Positions 58,052-61,896 of a stretch of 61,896 bases of DNA are shown here, in pieces. The position numbers and the translations under genes were made by a program. Origin of the DNA: Candidatus Altimarinota bacterium (GTDB lineage Bacteria; Patescibacteriota; Gracilibacteria; BD1-5; JAGOOR01); NCBI GenBank assembly GCA_023268615.1, contig JALQUC010000015.1, positions 1 to 61,896 of the forward strand, in the 5' to 3' direction. Below the pieces are notes generated by a model. That model had not been told where the DNA came from and ran no database searches. It was given only the letters and a program-made list of their open reading frames with translations. Position 1 is the stretch's first letter. Each line of letters begins with the position of its first letter.

Positions 58052-59476
58052 TTATTTTCCGAGATATTCATTGATTGTCTCCGCCCAAGTGCCACCAGCA
58101 TCTATCACTTTGGCTTTCGTGAGGAGTGTTTTTGCTTTTTCTTTGTATCCAGCTTCGTGAGCCAGTATTCATCACTGGACGAGAGCAATAATATTATCAT
58201 TTTTGCTGAGAATATCATCAACGATACGCTGAGCTTCTGATGTTTTTCAATTAGTTCTGAGATACCATGCCTCCAGTGCAGCTATGTTGTCTGACGATTG
58301 AAATCTTTGTTTGCCTAAGGATATCCATTCTCCCGCATTTCGTAGTTCGTCATGGACGAGAGCGAGGTAGATAGCATTCACGATATCTGCTTCTGTTGCG
58401 TCTTTTTCTAATACGAGATATCAGAGTACCTGAAACATATTTTTGTAGAGTCCGAGAACATAGTAGTTGTATGCGAGTTTTCTCTCGACAACTGTTTTTG
58501 GTTTATATCCTCAGAGTACTGCTTTGTTGAAATAAATATTTGATGTCTCATAGTCTTGTTTTTCAAATTGTATGAGTCACAGTATGAAATCAGCTTCTGC
58601 GTCTTTTGGTTCCAATTTTTTGTATTTTGTGAGTGTTCACTGGGCTCTCTCATATTGATTTATCATAAAAGCTGAGAAGCCTACAATCTTTAATATAGGA
58701 CGATAATCGGGCTTTTGTCTGAGGAGGTTTTCTCAGATTTTCATAGCTGTTGTATAGTCTTTGTTCTTGTAAAATGCTCCTATCAGTAGTGCTTCTTTGT
58801 AGCTCGCATCATTATTTCCGAGAGCTTCGTAGTTCTTGAGAGCATTTTTGAGATCGACAACAGGTCCATAATTATGCGGATATTCACGGATGGCTTTTTC
58901 ACAGGAGATAAATTCGTTTTCACATATCCATGACACTTGGAAAGCCTGTTTGAGATGCTCAGGTATATCCATTTTTGCGAGTCTCTGCTGAAATTCTCCA
59001 TCACCTGTATATCTGAGTGCATAGAGGAATTCTTCGCGTTCGGATTGATACAAATCGTCTGCAAATTTTTTGTAGAGATCAGAGCTTCTCTGGAATTTTT
59101 TTGCCCGAAATGCTATGTGTGCGAGTTTCCTCTCTATTTCTTCTGAAGGTGTGAGCCGTAGTACTCGCTCATAGAGTCAGGCTGCTTCACTGTACTCATT
59201 GTTATTTGCCAGATATTCTGCTCGCTTTATGAGGATTGCTGCTCTTTCTTTTTTTTCACCATCTCGCAGCTCACTATCGAGCTGCATGGCATTTGTGGTC
59301 CCTATGGTCTGTCATTCTGTTTCGAGACCATTTGCTGTGCCCTGCATAATCTCTCATGACAGAGTGGGAATTGGCGTTTCTTTTGACCACGGCATTGAGC
59401 TCCACAGATTACAGCTCGAGAGCAGTACTATTGTACAGCAGGATATTGAATATTGTATGAGGTTTCTCGGGCGCAT
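58052..59476 (-). CDS. TPR-repeat lipoprotein
   Basis: Lipobox-like MRPRNLIQYSISCCTIVLLSSCNLW; TPR pattern AEYLANNNEYSEAAGLYERVLRLTPSEEIERKLAHIAF...; multiple TGAs; TAA at 58052. Confidence 0.75.
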
Positions 59477-59534
59477 CTTGCAAGTTAGGATAAGATTTAT
59501 ACACTTTGAGAGTTATAGTATAATTTTTCTCTTC

Positions 59535-61757
59535 ATGTACAAATTTTTCACTCTTGCACTTCTGTCACTCTCATTTTTTGGTTCTACTTTTGCTGCGATA
59601 GATGATACGCAGGTCATAGACCGAGAATGAGCAGCCCAAGAATCTATCAATCTCCAGCGATTTAGTTCTTGTGAGGCTATGGATACTGTACTGACGAAGT
59701 ATTTCAAATCAGCACTTCTCGAACAAATCACGATGCATGGTACTCCCGTCGCAGTTCCTGATTCTCCTGAATCATCAGGTTCTCCATCTAGTCCAGTTCC
59801 TATTGGTGAAAAAGGTGGCATGGGTGGTGGAGGTGGTGAGGGGTGATTTAGTCAGACAAATATACAGATTGATGGAGTTGATGAATCAGAGGTAGTAAAA
59901 ACTGATGGAAAATATATCTATTATGCCTCAAACCAACCTGAAGCTGATGGATTTAATTATGTGACTATTACCCGGGCAGTACCAGCCTCTGATATGTCTC
60001 TCGTCAAACGAATCAAGTTACCAAGTAATTATAGTAATATCCAGCTCTATGTCGCTGATGGTAGACTCACTATCCTCGCAAATCGTTGGAATAATAATTA
60101 TGTCTATAATCCTACACCTGTGAGTATAGGGAATGGTTCCGTGACAGTTGTTGTCATCTATGATATCGTCGATCCTACTGCTCCTCGATTAGATCGCATG
60201 TATACTGTTAATGGAGATCTTTCTCAGTCCCGTAGAGAGGGGAATTATCTCTATGTATTATCGCAGAATTATCTCTCTCTGAATACCTGGGGGCCTATAG
60301 GTATGTATGCCCGTGAAGATATCAACGCGTTTATGGATAAAAAGTTTGATGCAAAAACTCTATTACCTCAAACAATAGATATCAAATATAATACCACACA
60401 GCAGAATCAGATGATGCAGGGAAGTACAAAAATCCCATATTCTATGAATCGTGCTCAGGTAAAATGCAATGAAATAGAATATATACTGCCAGAGAAACCA
60501 CAAAATCTCAGCTTCCTCACCCTCTCGGTGATTCCGCTTTCTGGTAATGCTGATATAACGAGAAAGGTTATCTATGGTGATGCGGCACAATTCTTCATGT
60601 CTCGGGACAGCTTCTACATCGTCGGTAATTACTGGAAACAGGGTGGAAATTTCTCATGCCCACCAAATGCTCGCTGTATCATGCCAGTATTTCGATCTGA
60701 GCAAAACTCTCTCGTTCATCGATTTAGTGCCAAGCAAGGGAAAGTAGAGTATGCCTATAGCACTATTGTCCCGTGAATGCCTCTCTCTCAGTATGCGATG
60801 AATGAACGAGATGGTGTCCTCTTTATGGCTAATCAGAAGGACTGGACGACAAACGGGGTTGATATTTTTGCTCTCGATGCTACGGGAAAACTCCTCTCCA
60901 AGCTCGAAAATGTCTGAGCAAAAGAACGATTTCAGTCTGCACGGTATATAGGTAATCGTCTCTATCTCGTGACATTTGAACAAGTAGACCCTCTCTTTGT
61001 TATCGACACGACTTCTCCAAAAAATATGAAGATACTTGGTGAGCTCGTGATGCCGGGTTATTCTACCTATCTCCATCCGTATGATGAAAATCATCTCATC
61101 GGTATAGGCTATGATACAGAAGAAAATGAATCAGGAGGTACGGTCAATGCTGGTATAAAAGTAGATCTCTACGATGTGACAAATGTTTCGGCTCCTAAAC
61201 AGAAATATTCTCAAGTCTATGGTGGCAATGGTTCATCCTCTGACGCTCTCTGGAATCCTCGAGCTCTTGTATGGGATGCTTCTCGTCGTATACTTCTCCT
61301 CCCAGCTCAGCTCATGGATCAGAATATGAACACCTACCAATTCACCTCTGCTTGGCAAGGTCTCCTCGCAATTAAGATAGACAAAAATACAGGTATCAAC
61401 CAGGAAGCGAAAATCACTCATATTGATATGTCTGGTATAGCTGAAAAACGAAGAGAAGAATGTGCAAAATATGCTCAAAAAACAACAGAAGAAAAATGCT
61501 ACACACACATCGTGACGGGAGAAAAAATATGTATGAAGCCACAAGATAATCCAGCGAATCAATCTATACCACTCTACTGTTATTCAGAGTATGATGATTC
61601 GTCATACCTCGCAAATAAAATCTGGGAGCTCTATCCAGCATTTATACAGAGAGGTCTCTATATTGGTAATTCGCTCTATACTGTTTCACCAAACAATATT
61701 CAGGCAAATAATTATGGTGGCGGGTATGAGTTACAGAAGAAAATAGATAACAGATAA
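59535..61757 (+). CDS. Secreted beta-propeller domain protein (PF09826-like)
   Basis: Signal peptide MYKFFTLALLSLSFFGSTFA; FSQTNIQIDGVDESEVVKTDGKYIYYAS...; TGAs at glycines. Confidence 0.78.
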
Positions 61758-61767
61758 TCAGTGCTAG

Positions 61768-61799
61768 AAAAAACACTCATCGAACGATGAGTGTTTTTG
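61768..61799 (+). terminator. Rho-independent terminator
   Basis: AAAAACACTCATCGaaCGATGAGTGTTTTTGT. Confidence 0.85.
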
Positions 61800-61802
61800 T
61801 GG

Positions 61803-61896
61803 CACCAGGAAACCCCGTACGCCGGAAGCGACGGTATAATGACACTTAAAGCTCGTGGAGCTGACAGAGTACGGGGAGGAATGGTACAACTAGAAT
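61803..61896 (+). ncRNA. Possible structured RNA truncated by the window edge (identity unresolved)
   Basis: aggaaaCCCCGTACgcc...aAGCTCgtgGAGCTgacagaGTACGGGGagg: long-range 8-bp stem plus 5-bp hairpin, no ORF. Confidence 0.3.

Noticed and set aside
701-61757. Interpreting the TGA-split ORFs as pseudogenes or as separate short genes
   Set aside because: Frames continue without other stops through dozens of essential, well-conserved proteins, and TGA consistently replaces invariant Gly.

Overview
This looks like a ~62 kb chromosomal segment of a CPR/Patescibacteria organism of the Gracilibacteria/Absconditabacteria (SR1) type that reads UGA as glycine (translation table 25). Almost every conserved gene is split in the supplied ORF track by in-frame TGA codons, and these fall at invariant glycines: EF-G G[G]VIPRE, RecJ IF[G]DYDVDG and FG[G]HA[G]AAG, MnmA V[G]LSGGVDS, PpaC I[G]HKNPDTD, MscL AV[G]VVIG, SufS S[G]HKM, DnaX FF[G]FHGIGKT. 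Only TAA/TAG act as stops, so I re-joined the fragments. Contents: a type III R-M locus (truncated at the left edge); an ECF sigma/anti-sigma pair; an ATP-grasp ligase + DUF1704 protease + 7TM protein cassette; a DUF559 gene bracketed by inverted repeats; a DEAD-box helicase; a tgt homologue without the usual Zn cysteines; fusA; SLH-like secreted proteins and a trypsin-like protease; recJ; dnaX; a ~1685-aa PEP-synthase-like protein with three phosphohistidine swivel domains; sufS-like; an O-antigen-ligase-like protein; uvrC; a DsbA-like protein; mnmA; mscL; an M29 peptidase; three tRNAs (Ser, Met, fMet); an AT-rich helical-protein + TOPRIM cassette beside the tRNAs; a proC-proA-proB operon near proS; ppaC; trhO-like; and TPR and beta-propeller surface proteins. 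The most novel-looking signals are (i) a period-7 (heptanucleotide) repeat family found between genes and also in-frame inside uvrC, mnmA (twice) and trhO, where it is translatable only because UGA is sense; (ii) the giant three-swivel PEP-synthase-like protein; (iii) the TOPRIM cassette beside the tRNAs; and (iv) the inverted-repeat-bounded DUF559 unit. All assignments come from reading the sequence and remembered family motifs; no database search was run.
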